A stretch of 64,000 nt of DNA, taken from assembly GCF_021502655.1 (NCBI RefSeq), contig NZ_JAKFFT010000009.1:248001-312000 (forward strand). Direction: 5' to 3'. This DNA comes from Dyadobacter sp. CY347. Lineage in GTDB: Bacteria; Bacteroidota; Bacteroidia; Cytophagales; Spirosomataceae. Shown piece by piece: positions 15,988 to 25,000 of this stretch. Within the stretch, counting starts at the first letter, position 1. Every line of letters begins with the position of its first letter. The notes beneath the pieces are model-generated. The model did not search any database and was not told the origin of the DNA. It saw only the letters and a list, made by a program, of their open reading frames with translations. The translations under genes and the position numbers were made by a program.

Positions 15988-18174
15988 TTATTCCAAAAAT
16001 AACATTTCACGGTATTTTGCCAAAGGCCAGTCTTCATCGTCGATCAATAATTCCAGTTTATCCACGTGATATCTGATCTCTTCAAAGAAACCCTTCACTT
16101 CTGAGCCGTACATTTTTGCCCTGTCGTAAAGATCATCAATGTTGTTGGCTGTTTTTCGCTGCTCCGTCATTTCATGCACGAGCTTTTTAATGATGACAAT
16201 GTGCGTCGAAATATCCTTAATGATCTCCTTAATAGGCGCCGCTTCATCCAGCATTTCGAGGTCTGTCAGCGACCGGGCCGTTTGCGCAAGTTTAAACTGG
16301 TATTTTACAACCGTAGAAACAATGTGGTTTAATGCAAGATCGCCGATGACACGGGATTCGATCTGTAATTTCTTCACATAATTTTCCAGTTCAATTTCGT
16401 AGCGTGCATGCAATTCGCGCGAGGTAAGCACGCCCATTCTTTCAAATGCCGCAATGGTACGCTCTGTTTTATACGCGTGCAAAGCCTCGTAAGTTTCACG
16501 GATGTTGGTCAGTCCACGATTTTTAGCTTCCTCCACCCATTCCTCAGAATAACCGTTTCCTTCAAAAAGAATGTTTTTTGATTCGGTAAAATAGCGTTTT
16601 AGAATTTCCACTGTCGCTACTTTTTTCTCTTCCCCTGCCGCGAGGCGCTCATCCATTTCTTTCTTAAATTCCAGCAGCTGGTTGGCAACAATGGTGTTCA
16701 AAACGATCATTGGCGACGCGCTGTTCTGCGAGCTTCCAACTGCGCGATATTCAAATTTATTTCCTGTAAAACAGAATGGCGAAGTGCGGTTACGGTCCGT
16801 GTTATCGCGCTGCAAATTCGGAATGCGGGTTATGCCGAGTTTGTAATAAAAATTCTCCCCTTTTTCCAGCGTAATCTCGCCCTTATTAACCAACTCTTCA
16901 AGCATATTGGTCAGCTCATTGCCCAGGAAAACGGATACAATCGACGGTGGTGCTTCGTTAGCTCCCAATCTGTGCTCATTACCGGCAGAAGAAATGGATG
17001 CACGAAGTAAGTCCGCATGATCGTGAACGGCCTTCACAACATTCATCAGGAACGTCAGGAAGCGTAGGTTCTCTTTTGGCTTGGAAGTTGGTGCAAGCAG
17101 GTTAATGCCGGTGTCGGTAGAGAGCGACCAGTTATTGTGCTTTCCGCTTCCGTTGATACCAGCAAAAGGCTTTTCATGAAAAAGAACCTGGAAATTGTGT
17201 CTGTCTCCCACTTTCTGCATTAAATCCATCAATAATGCATTGTGGTCAATGGCGAGATTAACTTCTTCGAATGTCGGTGCACATTCGAACTGACCGGGCG
17301 CGACTTCGTTGTGGCGTGTCCGCACAGGAATGCCCAGTTTCAATGCTTCGAATTCAAAATCCACCATGAATGCATTTACGCGCGGGGATATGGAACCAAA
17401 GTAATGGTCGTCCAGCTGCTGGCCGCGCGCGGGGCTGTGTCCAAAAACGGTCCTACCGGCCATTAGCAGGTCGGGACGAGCATAGTAAAGGGCTTTATCA
17501 ACTAAAAAATATTCCTGCTCGATGCCTAACGTGGGTGTTACTTTATCAACATCACGATTGAAAAACTGGCAAACCGAAGTGGCCGCTTTATCCAGCATAA
17601 CCAGCGATTTGAGCAATGGTGCCTTATAATCCAGCGCTTCGCCTGTGTATGAAATGAAAACAGACGGAATGCATAAGGTCTTCCCTCCCGCCCCATTGTC
17701 CATCAAGAACGCCGGAGAGCTTGGGTCCCAGCCTGTGTAACCGCGCGCTTCGAATGTTGCCCGCAAGCCGCCGCTGGGGAACGACGACGCATCCGGCTCC
17801 TGCTGCACCAATGCGCTCCCTTTGAATTTTTCGACGGCTTTTCCGTCCATTGTCAGGTCAAAAAATGAATCGTGCTTTTCTGCCGTGGTTCCGGTCAGTG
17901 GCTGGAACCAGTGCGTGTAATGCGTCGCTCCTTTGGAAACTGCCCAGGATTTCATTGCCGCTGAAACTTCGTCTGCAACTTCCCGGTCGATAGTCGAGCC
18001 GGAGCGTATTGCGTTGGAAATCTTGGTGTAAGCCTCAGCGGAGAGCAATGTTTTCATTACATCATCGCTGAAAGTGTTACTACCATACAAGTCGGTAATT
18101 TTTTCTGATGGAGGAGTAAGTGAGGGAGCAACCCGGCCTTGAGCAATCTCAAAAGCTTTGGAACGAAAAGTCAT
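15988..18174 (-). CDS. glnN: Glutamine synthetase type III
   Basis: A 728-residue glutamine synthetase of the GSIII class, which is characteristic of Bacteroidota and cyanobacteria and about twice the length of GSII. The N-terminus has the family stretch ALTKISNAIRSG-like AYTKISNAIRSGSTIDREVA. The catalytic core shows GIEQEYFLVDKALYYARPDL, AINGSGKHNNWSL-like AGINGSGKHNNWSLSTDT and RNRTSPFCFTGNKFEYRAVG. A long helical C-terminal extension follows. Start and length match the family. It converts glutamate and ammonia to glutamine as a dodecamer. With the GSII gene, ammonium channel and porin nearby it forms a nitrogen-assimilation neighbourhood. Confidence 0.95.
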   Translation of the reverse strand: MTFRSKAFEIAQGRVAPSLTPPSEKITDLYGSNTFSDDVMKTLLSAEAYTKISNAIRSGSTIDREVADEVSAAMKSWAVSKGATHYTHWFQPLTGTTAEKHDSFFDLTMDGKAVEKFKGSALVQQEPDASSFPSGGLRATFEARGYTGWDPSSPAFLMDNGAGGKTLCIPSVFISYTGEALDYKAPLLKSLVMLDKAATSVCQFFNRDVDKVTPTLGIEQEYFLVDKALYYARPDLLMAGRTVFGHSPARGQQLDDHYFGSISPRVNAFMVDFEFEALKLGIPVRTRHNEVAPGQFECAPTFEEVNLAIDHNALLMDLMQKVGDRHNFQVLFHEKPFAGINGSGKHNNWSLSTDTGINLLAPTSKPKENLRFLTFLMNVVKAVHDHADLLRASISSAGNEHRLGANEAPPSIVSVFLGNELTNMLEELVNKGEITLEKGENFYYKLGITRIPNLQRDNTDRNRTSPFCFTGNKFEYRAVGSSQNSASPMIVLNTIVANQLLEFKKEMDERLAAGEEKKVATVEILKRYFTESKNILFEGNGYSEEWVEEAKNRGLTNIRETYEALHAYKTERTIAAFERMGVLTSRELHARYEIELENYVKKLQIESRVIGDLALNHIVSTVVKYQFKLAQTARSLTDLEMLDEAAPIKEIIKDISTHIVIIKKLVHEMTEQRKTANNIDDLYDRAKMYGSEVKGFFEEIRYHVDKLELLIDDEDWPLAKYREMLFLE

Positions 18175-18320
18175 TTTATATCTTGATTTATATTATTTCT
18201 GCCCAAAATTATTTATTTAAAAGTACGAACAACAATTATGGGCGACATTTTCATATTTAACCTGATTACATACGGCAGGTTGGCGCAATTTTCAGAACTT
18301 TGCAAATTCTCTCTGACACA

Positions 18321-20153
18321 ATGCGCAAAAGATTAGAATTTATTGCCCTTTACGGGATCACCTGGATCATCCTTTTCCAGTTTTTCCGGATCATATTCCT
18401 TGCTTACCATTATAAAAAAACACTGGAACTGCCTCCTTCTCTTTGGGTTAGCAGTTCCACGCATGGATTACAAATGGACATTTCCTTTGCCGGCTACATC
18501 CTCCTGATTCCCACATTACTGATCATATTCACGGCCAAAAATTGGCGTTGGTTTTCTAAAACACTGTCTATATACAGTTTCATCGTCTCATTTGCAATTG
18601 TTTTGCTGGTTGTTACCGACCTGGAATTGTTCCGGGCGTGGGGATTTCGCATTGACGGGACATCATTACATTACTTAAAAACACCCAAAGAAGCCTTCGC
18701 GTCCATGGGTGCCGCGCCGGTAGTCCCGCTTCTGATGTTATTTGTGGTGCTCTTTGTGTTGGTCTGGAAACTGTTGGAAATAATTATAAAGCGAAGCACA
18801 TCTGCATTCCAGAAAACTGGTTTCGTTTATACCATTCCGGTTTTTCTTGTTTTGACTGCCAGCCTGATCATCCCCATCCGCGGCGGCCTGCAACTTGCGC
18901 CAATGAATGAAAGCGCCGTGTTTTTCAGTGATAAAAGTTTTGCCAATTATGCAGCTGTGAATGTTCCCTGGAATTACATGAGTTCGCTGATCAATTCGAC
19001 TTACGAAAAGAAAAACCCATTTAAATATTTCGAAGAGAAGCAGGCTGACGAGATGGTTAAGGCACTTTATCAGCCCGACAGCACAGCGGAAAAGATTGTT
19101 AAGGAAGGAAAGATTAATGTAGTGGTTATTATCTGGGAAAGCCTTACAGCCAAAGTGGTAGGCAGCTTGAATGGTGTCAAAAACGTGACGCCTGAGTTTG
19201 ATCAGCTTGCAAAGGAAGGTTTACTTTTTACACAAATGTATGCGAGTGGAAACCGGAGTGATAAGGGAATGGTCGCGATATTGAGCGGCTATCCGGCACA
19301 ACCGACTGCTTCGATTATTAAGATTCCTAAGAAGACAGCAACGCTCCCGTCTTTGCCCAAAATATTCCATAAAAACGGCTGGTCCACTTCCTTTTATTAC
19401 GGAGGGGAAACTGAATTTGCCAATATGAAATCCTATTTTTTACAACAGGAGTTTGACCGGATCATTGACAAAAATGATTTTGATCAAAAAGATATGAATT
19501 CCAAATGGGGCGCGCACGACCACATTGTTTTGAACCGGTTACTGAGTGACCTGGATAAGCAAAAACAACCATTTTTCTCAACACTTTTTACATTAAGCAG
19601 CCATGAGCCGTTTGAGGTGCCCGTTGCAACAGCCATTCAGGGCAATGATCCGGAGCATTTGTTTTTAAATGCACATCATTATACGGATGCTTCGATCGGT
19701 GATTTTATCAAAAAAGCGAAAACCAAATCCTGGTGGGACAATACATTGGTAATCATTATCGCAGATCATGGCCATCCGCTTCCGGAAACGGACAAATCAA
19801 AACCTGCCGAATTCCACATTCCTATGCTCTGGCTGGGCGGGGCGCTTGAAAAACCAAGCGCTCGTGTCGATTCGCTCTGCTCGCAGACAGATCTGGCAGC
19901 CACATTATTGAACCAGTTGCGTATGTCTTCGGGTTCATTTAACTGGAGCAATGATATATTTGGTAAAAACCGGACGCCATTTGCCTATTTCGCCTTTAAT
20001 AATGGTTTAGGCTGGATGAAACCAGGCGGATTTTTGGTGCGGGACAACATTGGCGGCAACATTACCGAGAAATCGGGAGCGTTGACGCCGGAAGAAGAAA
20101 ATTTGGGTAAAGCATATTTACAGTCTTCTTTCAACGATTATTTAAAGCGTTGA
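18321..20153 (+). CDS. LTA-synthase-like membrane sulfatase
   Basis: A roughly 610-residue membrane protein. Five N-terminal helices (within about 1-210) precede a periplasmic alkaline-phosphatase/sulfatase domain. Catalytic motifs: VVIIWESLTAK (metal-binding Glu), ASGNRSDKGMVAILSGYPA at the nucleophile site, and IIADHGHPLP (metal-binding Asp-His). The nucleophile region reads NRSDKG, so a serine stands where LtaS enzymes use threonine. Gram-negative members probably transfer phosphoglycerol or phosphoethanolamine to envelope glycans or lipid A, as there is no lipoteichoic acid. The ATG at 18321 (MRKRLEF) is chosen over an in-frame TTG at 18300. The mtaB gene follows on the same strand after about 40 bases. 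Confidence 0.85.
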   Translation: MRKRLEFIALYGITWIILFQFFRIIFLAYHYKKTLELPPSLWVSSSTHGLQMDISFAGYILLIPTLLIIFTAKNWRWFSKTLSIYSFIVSFAIVLLVVTDLELFRAWGFRIDGTSLHYLKTPKEAFASMGAAPVVPLLMLFVVLFVLVWKLLEIIIKRSTSAFQKTGFVYTIPVFLVLTASLIIPIRGGLQLAPMNESAVFFSDKSFANYAAVNVPWNYMSSLINSTYEKKNPFKYFEEKQADEMVKALYQPDSTAEKIVKEGKINVVVIIWESLTAKVVGSLNGVKNVTPEFDQLAKEGLLFTQMYASGNRSDKGMVAILSGYPAQPTASIIKIPKKTATLPSLPKIFHKNGWSTSFYYGGETEFANMKSYFLQQEFDRIIDKNDFDQKDMNSKWGAHDHIVLNRLLSDLDKQKQPFFSTLFTLSSHEPFEVPVATAIQGNDPEHLFLNAHHYTDASIGDFIKKAKTKSWWDNTLVIIIADHGHPLPETDKSKPAEFHIPMLWLGGALEKPSARVDSLCSQTDLAATLLNQLRMSSGSFNWSNDIFGKNRTPFAYFAFNNGLGWMKPGGFLVRDNIGGNITEKSGALTPEEENLGKAYLQSSFNDYLKR

Positions 20154-20165
20154 GCCTAAAAGGTG

Positions 20166-20173
20166 TAATTTTG
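20166..20173 (+). promoter_or_regulatory. Candidate -7 box upstream of mtaB
   Basis: TAATTTTG matches the Bacteroidota -7 consensus TAnnTTTG and sits about 18 bases before the mtaB ATG, so the leader would be short. No -33 element at the right spacing was found. Confidence 0.3.
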
Positions 20174-20190
20174 CAGAATATTTGAAAACA

Positions 20191-21522
20191 ATGAAAAAAG
20201 TCGCTTTCTATACATTAGGCTGTAAACTGAATTATTCCGAAACATCGTCCATAGGCCGCATGTTTGAGCAGAAGGGATATACTAAGGTTGAGTTTAACGA
20301 AACACCTGATATTTTTATCATTAACACGTGCTCTGTTACCGAAAATGCGGATAAGAAATGCCGCAAGATCGTAAGGGAGGCGCAAAAGATCAATGCGGAT
20401 GGTTACGTGGCCATTATCGGCTGCTATGCGCAATTGAAACCCAAGGAAATCTCGGAAATCCCGGGTGTGGACGCAGTCTTGGGCGCAGCTGAAAAATTCC
20501 GTTTGGTGGAGCTGATCGATACATTTGAGAAAACTCCCCTTGGTCAGCCTGCGCAAGTGATGGCTTCCACCATTGACCACGCCATCGAATATCACACCTC
20601 ATATTCATTAAATGACAGAACCCGCACTTTCCTGAAAGTGCAGGATGGCTGCGATTACCCTTGCTCCTACTGCACCATTCCATTGGCGAGAGGCAAGAGC
20701 CGTTCGGACAGTATCGCGAACATTGTAAACGCTGCCCGCGACATTGCTGCCAGAGATGTGAAGGAAATTGTTTTAACAGGTGTCAACATTGGTGATTTTG
20801 GTTTACAAAATGGCGAGCGGAAAGAGACATTTCTGGATCTGGTAAAAGCATTGGATGAAGTGGAAGGCATTTTACGATTCCGCATATCGTCGATTGAACC
20901 AAACCTGCTTACCGACGAGATCATTGAATTTGTTGCCGGGTCGAAGCGATTTGCGCATCATTTTCACATTCCGCTGCAATCGGGCTCCAACACCGTTTTG
21001 GGCTTGATGAAGCGTCGTTACAAACGCGAGCTTTATGCAGAGCGGGTTGCGAAGATCAAATCGCTGATGCCCGAATGCTGCATTGGCGTAGACGTTATTG
21101 TGGGCCATCCGGGTGAAACGCAGCAGTTATTCGAAGAAAGTTACCAGTTCCTGAACGAGCTGGATGTTTCCTACCTGCATGTATTCACTTATTCTGAAAG
21201 GGAAAACACGGCCGCTTTGAACATCAGGCCGGTTGTAGCTAAAAATGTAAGGGCGGATCGCTCCAAAATGCTGCATATCCTGTCAGAAAAGAAAAAACGA
21301 TTCTTTTACGAGCAACAAATTGACAAACAAAGCCTTGTGCTGTTTGAAGATGAGATACAGAACGGTCAGATGCTTGGTTTTACAGACAATTATGTCCGTG
21401 TGGCTGTTAAGTATGACCCTTTATTGATCAATGAAACCAAGGCGGTCCGTTATAGCGAGATCAATGCGCTGGGCTTGATGGAAGTAACCGAAGCAGAGGA
21501 GCTTGCGCCTTTAATGATCTGA
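20191..21522 (+). CDS. mtaB: tRNA t6A37 methylthiotransferase
   Basis: A 443-residue radical-SAM methylthiotransferase. The N-terminal domain carries three cluster cysteines (TLGCKLNYSE, NTCSVTENADKKC, IIGCYAQ) that hold the auxiliary [4Fe-4S] cluster. The radical SAM cluster is bound by the three cysteines of CDYPCSYCTIP. A TRAM-like tail for tRNA binding follows (about 375-443). MtaB converts N6-threonylcarbamoyladenosine-37 to its 2-methylthio form in ANN-decoding tRNAs. The YTLGCKLNYSE signature separates MtaB from MiaB and RimO. The ATG at 20191 is chosen over an in-frame TTG at 20182. A strong hairpin terminator follows. Confidence 0.93.
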   Translation: MKKVAFYTLGCKLNYSETSSIGRMFEQKGYTKVEFNETPDIFIINTCSVTENADKKCRKIVREAQKINADGYVAIIGCYAQLKPKEISEIPGVDAVLGAAEKFRLVELIDTFEKTPLGQPAQVMASTIDHAIEYHTSYSLNDRTRTFLKVQDGCDYPCSYCTIPLARGKSRSDSIANIVNAARDIAARDVKEIVLTGVNIGDFGLQNGERKETFLDLVKALDEVEGILRFRISSIEPNLLTDEIIEFVAGSKRFAHHFHIPLQSGSNTVLGLMKRRYKRELYAERVAKIKSLMPECCIGVDVIVGHPGETQQLFEESYQFLNELDVSYLHVFTYSERENTAALNIRPVVAKNVRADRSKMLHILSEKKKRFFYEQQIDKQSLVLFEDEIQNGQMLGFTDNYVRVAVKYDPLLINETKAVRYSEINALGLMEVTEAEELAPLMI

Positions 21523-21548
21523 TTTTTTTATTGAGTTTTAAGATACAA

Positions 21549-21586
21549 AAAAGTCCGCCCTGGTTTTACCCTGGGCGGACTTTATG
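21549..21586. terminator. Bidirectional terminator between mtaB and amt
   Basis: The arms AAAGTCCGCCC and GGGCGGACTTT enclose a 12-base loop, with an A run on one side and a T run on the other, between two convergent genes. Confidence 0.8.
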
Positions 21587-21606
21587 TTTATAACCGTTGA
21601 GAAAAA

Positions 21607-22926
21607 TTACGCTTCTACAAGAAACTCATCGTGCTGACTAACATCCAATCCAGCTTTTTCATCTGATTCAGATACACGTAGCGGCAAGATCAGATCCGTG
21701 ATTTTAAGCAATAGCAATGAACCTCCGAATGCGAATACTGATACACCTACCAGCGCAATCACGTGGTTAATGAACAATGTTGTTTCACCAAAAGCAAGAC
21801 CTTGATCAGTTACCAGTGAGTTAACACCGCTTGTAGCGAACACACCAGTCATAAGCATACCAACCATACCGCCTACACCGTGGCAAGGAAACACGTCCAA
21901 TGTATCATCCAATGTAGAACGGGTGCGCAGGTGAGCGACATAGTTACTGATCACAGCGGCAATTGTTCCGATGAAAAGAGAAGCAGGAACCGTTACGAAA
22001 CCAGCAGCAGGCGTGATAGCCACAAGACCTACAACCGCACCGATACAGAAACCAAGTGCCGACACTTTTTTACCTCTTGCAACATCAAACAAAACCCATG
22101 AAAGACCAGCGGCACCAGCAGCAGTATTTGTAGTAGCGAAAGCGGAAACTGCCAAAGGAGAAGCGGAAAGTGCAGAACCAGCATTGAAACCAAACCAGCC
22201 GAACCAAAGTAAACCTGTTCCCAAAAGAACAAAAGGAATGTTAGCAGGAGGCAAAACATGATCTTCCAACAGTGACTTACGTCTTTTCAGGTAAAGCGCG
22301 CCAGCCAAAGCAGCCCAGCCAGCAGACATGTGAACAACAGTTCCACCCGCAAAGTCAAGCACACCCATTTTGAAAAGGATGCCATCCGCATGCCAGGTCA
22401 TGTGCGCCAATGGAGAATAAATGAAGATACAGAACAAGATGATAAACAACACGTAAGAACGGAAGTTAACGCGCTCAGCCATTGAACCAGTTACCAGCGC
22501 AGGTGTGATCACCGCGAATTTCATCTGGAACATAGCGAACAAGGCGAAAGGAATCGTTCCCCAAACCGGACCGTCCAAAACGCCTTTGAACATAAAGTGC
22601 GTCATTGGGTTACCGATAAATCCGCCAATGTCATCACCAAATGCCAAGCTGAAACCGACCACAACCCAAAGGACACTGATAACGCCCATTGCGATGAAGC
22701 TTTGAAGCATTGTCGAAATCACGTTTTTGTTATTCACCATTCCGCCGTAGAAGTAAGCCAGACCAGGCGTCATAAGCAATACAAGCGCAGCAGACACAAG
22801 TAACCATGCTGTGTCACCGGAGTTGATCCCCTCAGTAACGATCTGAGTCGGAACGTTAGGAATGAAGGCACCGAGAATGCTGATTGTCAGCAGGATAATC
22901 AGCGGAATGAAATTACGTTTTTCCAT
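21607..22926 (-). CDS. amt: Ammonium transporter (Amt/MEP/Rh family)
   Basis: A 439-residue inner-membrane protein with about eleven to twelve hydrophobic helices. The first may act as a signal sequence, and the Amt core starts at TAWLLVSAALVLLMTPGLAYFYGG. Family signatures include DFAGGTVVHMSAGWAALAGA and GWFGFNAGSALSA, plus the pore His region in CHGVGGMVGMLMTG. It forms a trimeric channel that conducts ammonium into the cytoplasm. No GlnK/PII gene is adjacent. A porin gene lies 48 bases upstream on the same strand and probably shares its transcript, which together would let ammonium cross both membranes. Confidence 0.95.
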   Translation of the reverse strand: MEKRNFIPLIILLTISILGAFIPNVPTQIVTEGINSGDTAWLLVSAALVLLMTPGLAYFYGGMVNNKNVISTMLQSFIAMGVISVLWVVVGFSLAFGDDIGGFIGNPMTHFMFKGVLDGPVWGTIPFALFAMFQMKFAVITPALVTGSMAERVNFRSYVLFIILFCIFIYSPLAHMTWHADGILFKMGVLDFAGGTVVHMSAGWAALAGALYLKRRKSLLEDHVLPPANIPFVLLGTGLLWFGWFGFNAGSALSASPLAVSAFATTNTAAGAAGLSWVLFDVARGKKVSALGFCIGAVVGLVAITPAAGFVTVPASLFIGTIAAVISNYVAHLRTRSTLDDTLDVFPCHGVGGMVGMLMTGVFATSGVNSLVTDQGLAFGETTLFINHVIALVGVSVFAFGGSLLLLKITDLILPLRVSESDEKAGLDVSQHDEFLVEA

Positions 22927-22974
22927 TTTAGTAAATTGTTATTATGGGTAGATTAAGAAGGTATGTGATTGAAA

Positions 22975-24177
22975 TTAGAATTTGTAAATGAATGCAAGTC
23001 CGAATGTAGTCTGGCTGTTTTTGGTAAACTCGCCATTTTTGTCTTCAAATTGCTGTGCTTCTGTCGCGCCGCTTATTTTTGGATATGAATCAAGGCGGAA
23101 TTCAGGTTTTACAAGAATGTGTCCGTCTGCAAGGCTGATGTTACCCGTTAGTGTTATTGAATTTACACTCGTTCCCATGCCGGCAGGTGTAAGCAAACCT
23201 CTGACACCGCTGTCATTGTTGAAATACTCATAACGCGCTCCGATTGCGAAGTTGTCCGTCAATGCTGTGTTTGCGTAAACCGCTACACCGCCCCATGTTT
23301 CCGTGTCAGCAGGTCCGCCGAATCCCTGATAATCTCCTTTTTGGCTTCCGTATGCAGCATTTAAGCCAAGTAAGAACTTCTCAGTGATCTGGAAACTTGT
23401 GGTAAGGTCAAAAACCTGGTAAAAAGCAGATGGCTCTTTGAATGTAACTGTGTCCGGGTTAGCCTCGTTGCTTCCGATATAGTTTACATATACGTTCCAG
23501 TTTGCGACAGGCTGGAAGTAAAGTTGGCTGATAATCCCTTTTTTCCGGTTGTTATCGCCTAGTCCATCAACATTATTGATAACACCCACCATAAGGGATG
23601 CCTTATCAGAAAAAGCATAAGTTGCTTTCAGACCTGCGTGGTAGAATGGGCCGTTGTTAAATAAGTTTGAGAGAGAATAGTTGAAGTTGGCCGGTGCGTC
23701 GATCACTTCATATCCGATGTTTGTTCCGAATTGTCCGGCAGTCATCGAAAACTTGTCTGTGAATTTGTAGGTGAAATAAGCCTGCTTGATAGCAAGTGCA
23801 GTGCTGAACAATGCGTTTCCATAGTTACCCATGTTTGCATTAGGACCGAATGTCAGGTCGACAACTGCTTCCGATTTTGCATTGGTGTAAGCCACTTTTG
23901 TTTGTACCAATCCCAAAGAGAACTGACCGGAACGCTGATCAAAAACCCGTGCATTGCTGCCTCCCATGTTAGAGCGTGACGCGGGTTTGTTGAAATTGGC
24001 CATGTAATAGGAATCCAGATAACCCGAAAACGCAAACGCGCCTTTCGCTTCATCTTCATCCTTCGCCTCGGTTACCATTAATGTATCAGCTTTGGCTGCT
24101 TTCTTGTCTTCATTTGCCTTCGCAAAACCCAAAAATGAGATCATCAAAGATAATACTGTACAATAGACTTTTTTCAT
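22975..24177 (-). CDS. Outer-membrane beta-barrel porin (OmpL-like, bbp2)
   Basis: A 400-residue outer-membrane protein with a signal peptide (residues 1-19, ending FAKA) and a charged linker (about 22-45). The beta-barrel starts at AFSGYLDSYYMANFNKP and ends in the classic aromatic C-terminus FGLAFIYKF. The middle consists of alternating amphipathic strands such as YVNYIGSNEAN and GARYEYFNNDSG. It resembles the putative beta-barrel porin-2 family of Bacteroidota. It lies directly upstream of the ammonium channel gene, suggesting that it admits ammonium or other small nitrogen compounds. That role is an inference from position. Confidence 0.85.
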   Translation of the reverse strand: MKKVYCTVLSLMISFLGFAKANEDKKAAKADTLMVTEAKDEDEAKGAFAFSGYLDSYYMANFNKPASRSNMGGSNARVFDQRSGQFSLGLVQTKVAYTNAKSEAVVDLTFGPNANMGNYGNALFSTALAIKQAYFTYKFTDKFSMTAGQFGTNIGYEVIDAPANFNYSLSNLFNNGPFYHAGLKATYAFSDKASLMVGVINNVDGLGDNNRKKGIISQLYFQPVANWNVYVNYIGSNEANPDTVTFKEPSAFYQVFDLTTSFQITEKFLLGLNAAYGSQKGDYQGFGGPADTETWGGVAVYANTALTDNFAIGARYEYFNNDSGVRGLLTPAGMGTSVNSITLTGNISLADGHILVKPEFRLDSYPKISGATEAQQFEDKNGEFTKNSQTTFGLAFIYKF

Positions 24178-24270
24178 AATTATATTCTGTTTAAGTTAAT
24201 ATCACTATCCGGCTCGATTGATGAATCAAATATTATATATAAATTGTATTAATCAAATAACTGAGGCAAA

Positions 24271-24381
24271 ATTTATCCAAAAAAACACAATTATCATTTT
24301 TTTATCATCTATTTTATTGTTTTATGAACATAAAATCGGTGGTTTTACAATTTTTGGATAAATATTTAAATTTTGTAAAAC
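24271..24381. promoter_or_regulatory. Nested inverted repeats upstream of porin-amt
   Basis: A perfect 13-base inverted repeat, ATTTATCCAAAAA (24271-24283) and TTTTTGGATAAAT (24351-24363), is separated by 67 bases. Overlapping its right arm is a second pair, GTTTTACAA (24342-24350) and TTGTAAAAC (24373-24381). Spaced dyads of this kind could bind a dimeric regulator or form a loop. The AT-rich background raises the chance of coincidence. Confidence 0.4.
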
Positions 24382-24471
24382 TATCGATATACAGAATTTT
24401 ATAAATTAAGTTACGTCAGATACATTGGAGCTGATTATGACTAAAATGCCATTTTGATTTGGTTAGGGCAC

Positions 24472-24499
24472 AAAAAAAGCCCCGATGTGGGCGGGGCTT
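24472..24499 (-). terminator. Intrinsic terminator after the ferredoxin gene
   Basis: On the minus strand, AAGCCCCGCCC and GGGGCTTTTTTT pair around a short loop and end in seven T residues, about 25 bases past the ferredoxin stop codon. Confidence 0.85.
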
Positions 24500-24524
24500 C
24501 AAAATCTTATTTGGTCAGCAGGCT

Positions 24525-24872
24525 TTATTCACCGTGCATCCATGCTTTTTTAGCAAGTAATGTATCTTGTTCCTCTTCATTGTCAGGATCCGGAACGCAG
24601 CAATCGACAGGACAAACCGCTGCACATTGAGGCTCTTCATGGAAACCTACACATTCGGTACATTTATCTGTAACTATATAATAGAATTCGTCAGAAACCG
24701 GTGATTGTTTTTCCTTACCGCTTACGATGGTTCCATCGCCGAAATCCACCTCGTCCAGACTTGTCCCATCTCCCCAGGTCCACTCAACACCTCCTTCATA
24801 AATTGCTGTATTAGGGCACTCTGGCTCGCACGCCCCACAATTTATGCATTCATCGGTTATCATTATAGCCAT
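24525..24872 (-). CDS. Dicluster 4Fe-4S ferredoxin
   Basis: A 115-residue cytoplasmic electron carrier. The first cluster motif is CINCGACEPECPN at the N-terminus; the second is CTECVGFHEEPQCAAVCPVDC, interrupted by a loop as in YfhL/Alvin-type ferredoxins. An insert of about 45 residues separates the two motifs, and the C-terminus is acidic (DPDNEEEQD). It is divergent from a LuxC-like acyl-CoA reductase with 128 bases between. Many Cytophagales appear to keep this pair together, but the partner of the ferredoxin is unknown. Confidence 0.92.
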   Translation of the reverse strand: MAIMITDECINCGACEPECPNTAIYEGGVEWTWGDGTSLDEVDFGDGTIVSGKEKQSPVSDEFYYIVTDKCTECVGFHEEPQCAAVCPVDCCVPDPDNEEEQDTLLAKKAWMHGE

Positions 24873-25000
24873 ATCGCCGGATTGTTTATATTTGTTGCTA
24901 TTTCTTCTGTTTAGAGTAACAAATATAACTATTTATAGTTTCCCAACAATCAGAAAAATAAAAACGAATACCTAATTTCACTTTTCAGCGTTCAGTCAGA

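Larger units (their letters stand above)
24178..24524. other. AT-rich control region upstream of porin-amt
   Basis: A 347-base gap between porin and ferredoxin genes, both on the minus strand. It holds two inverted repeats (listed separately), many A/T runs, and the ferredoxin terminator at its right end. No gene longer than a few codons was found. Because the porin-amt transcript must begin here, this is the likely site of nitrogen-responsive control. Confidence 0.5.
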
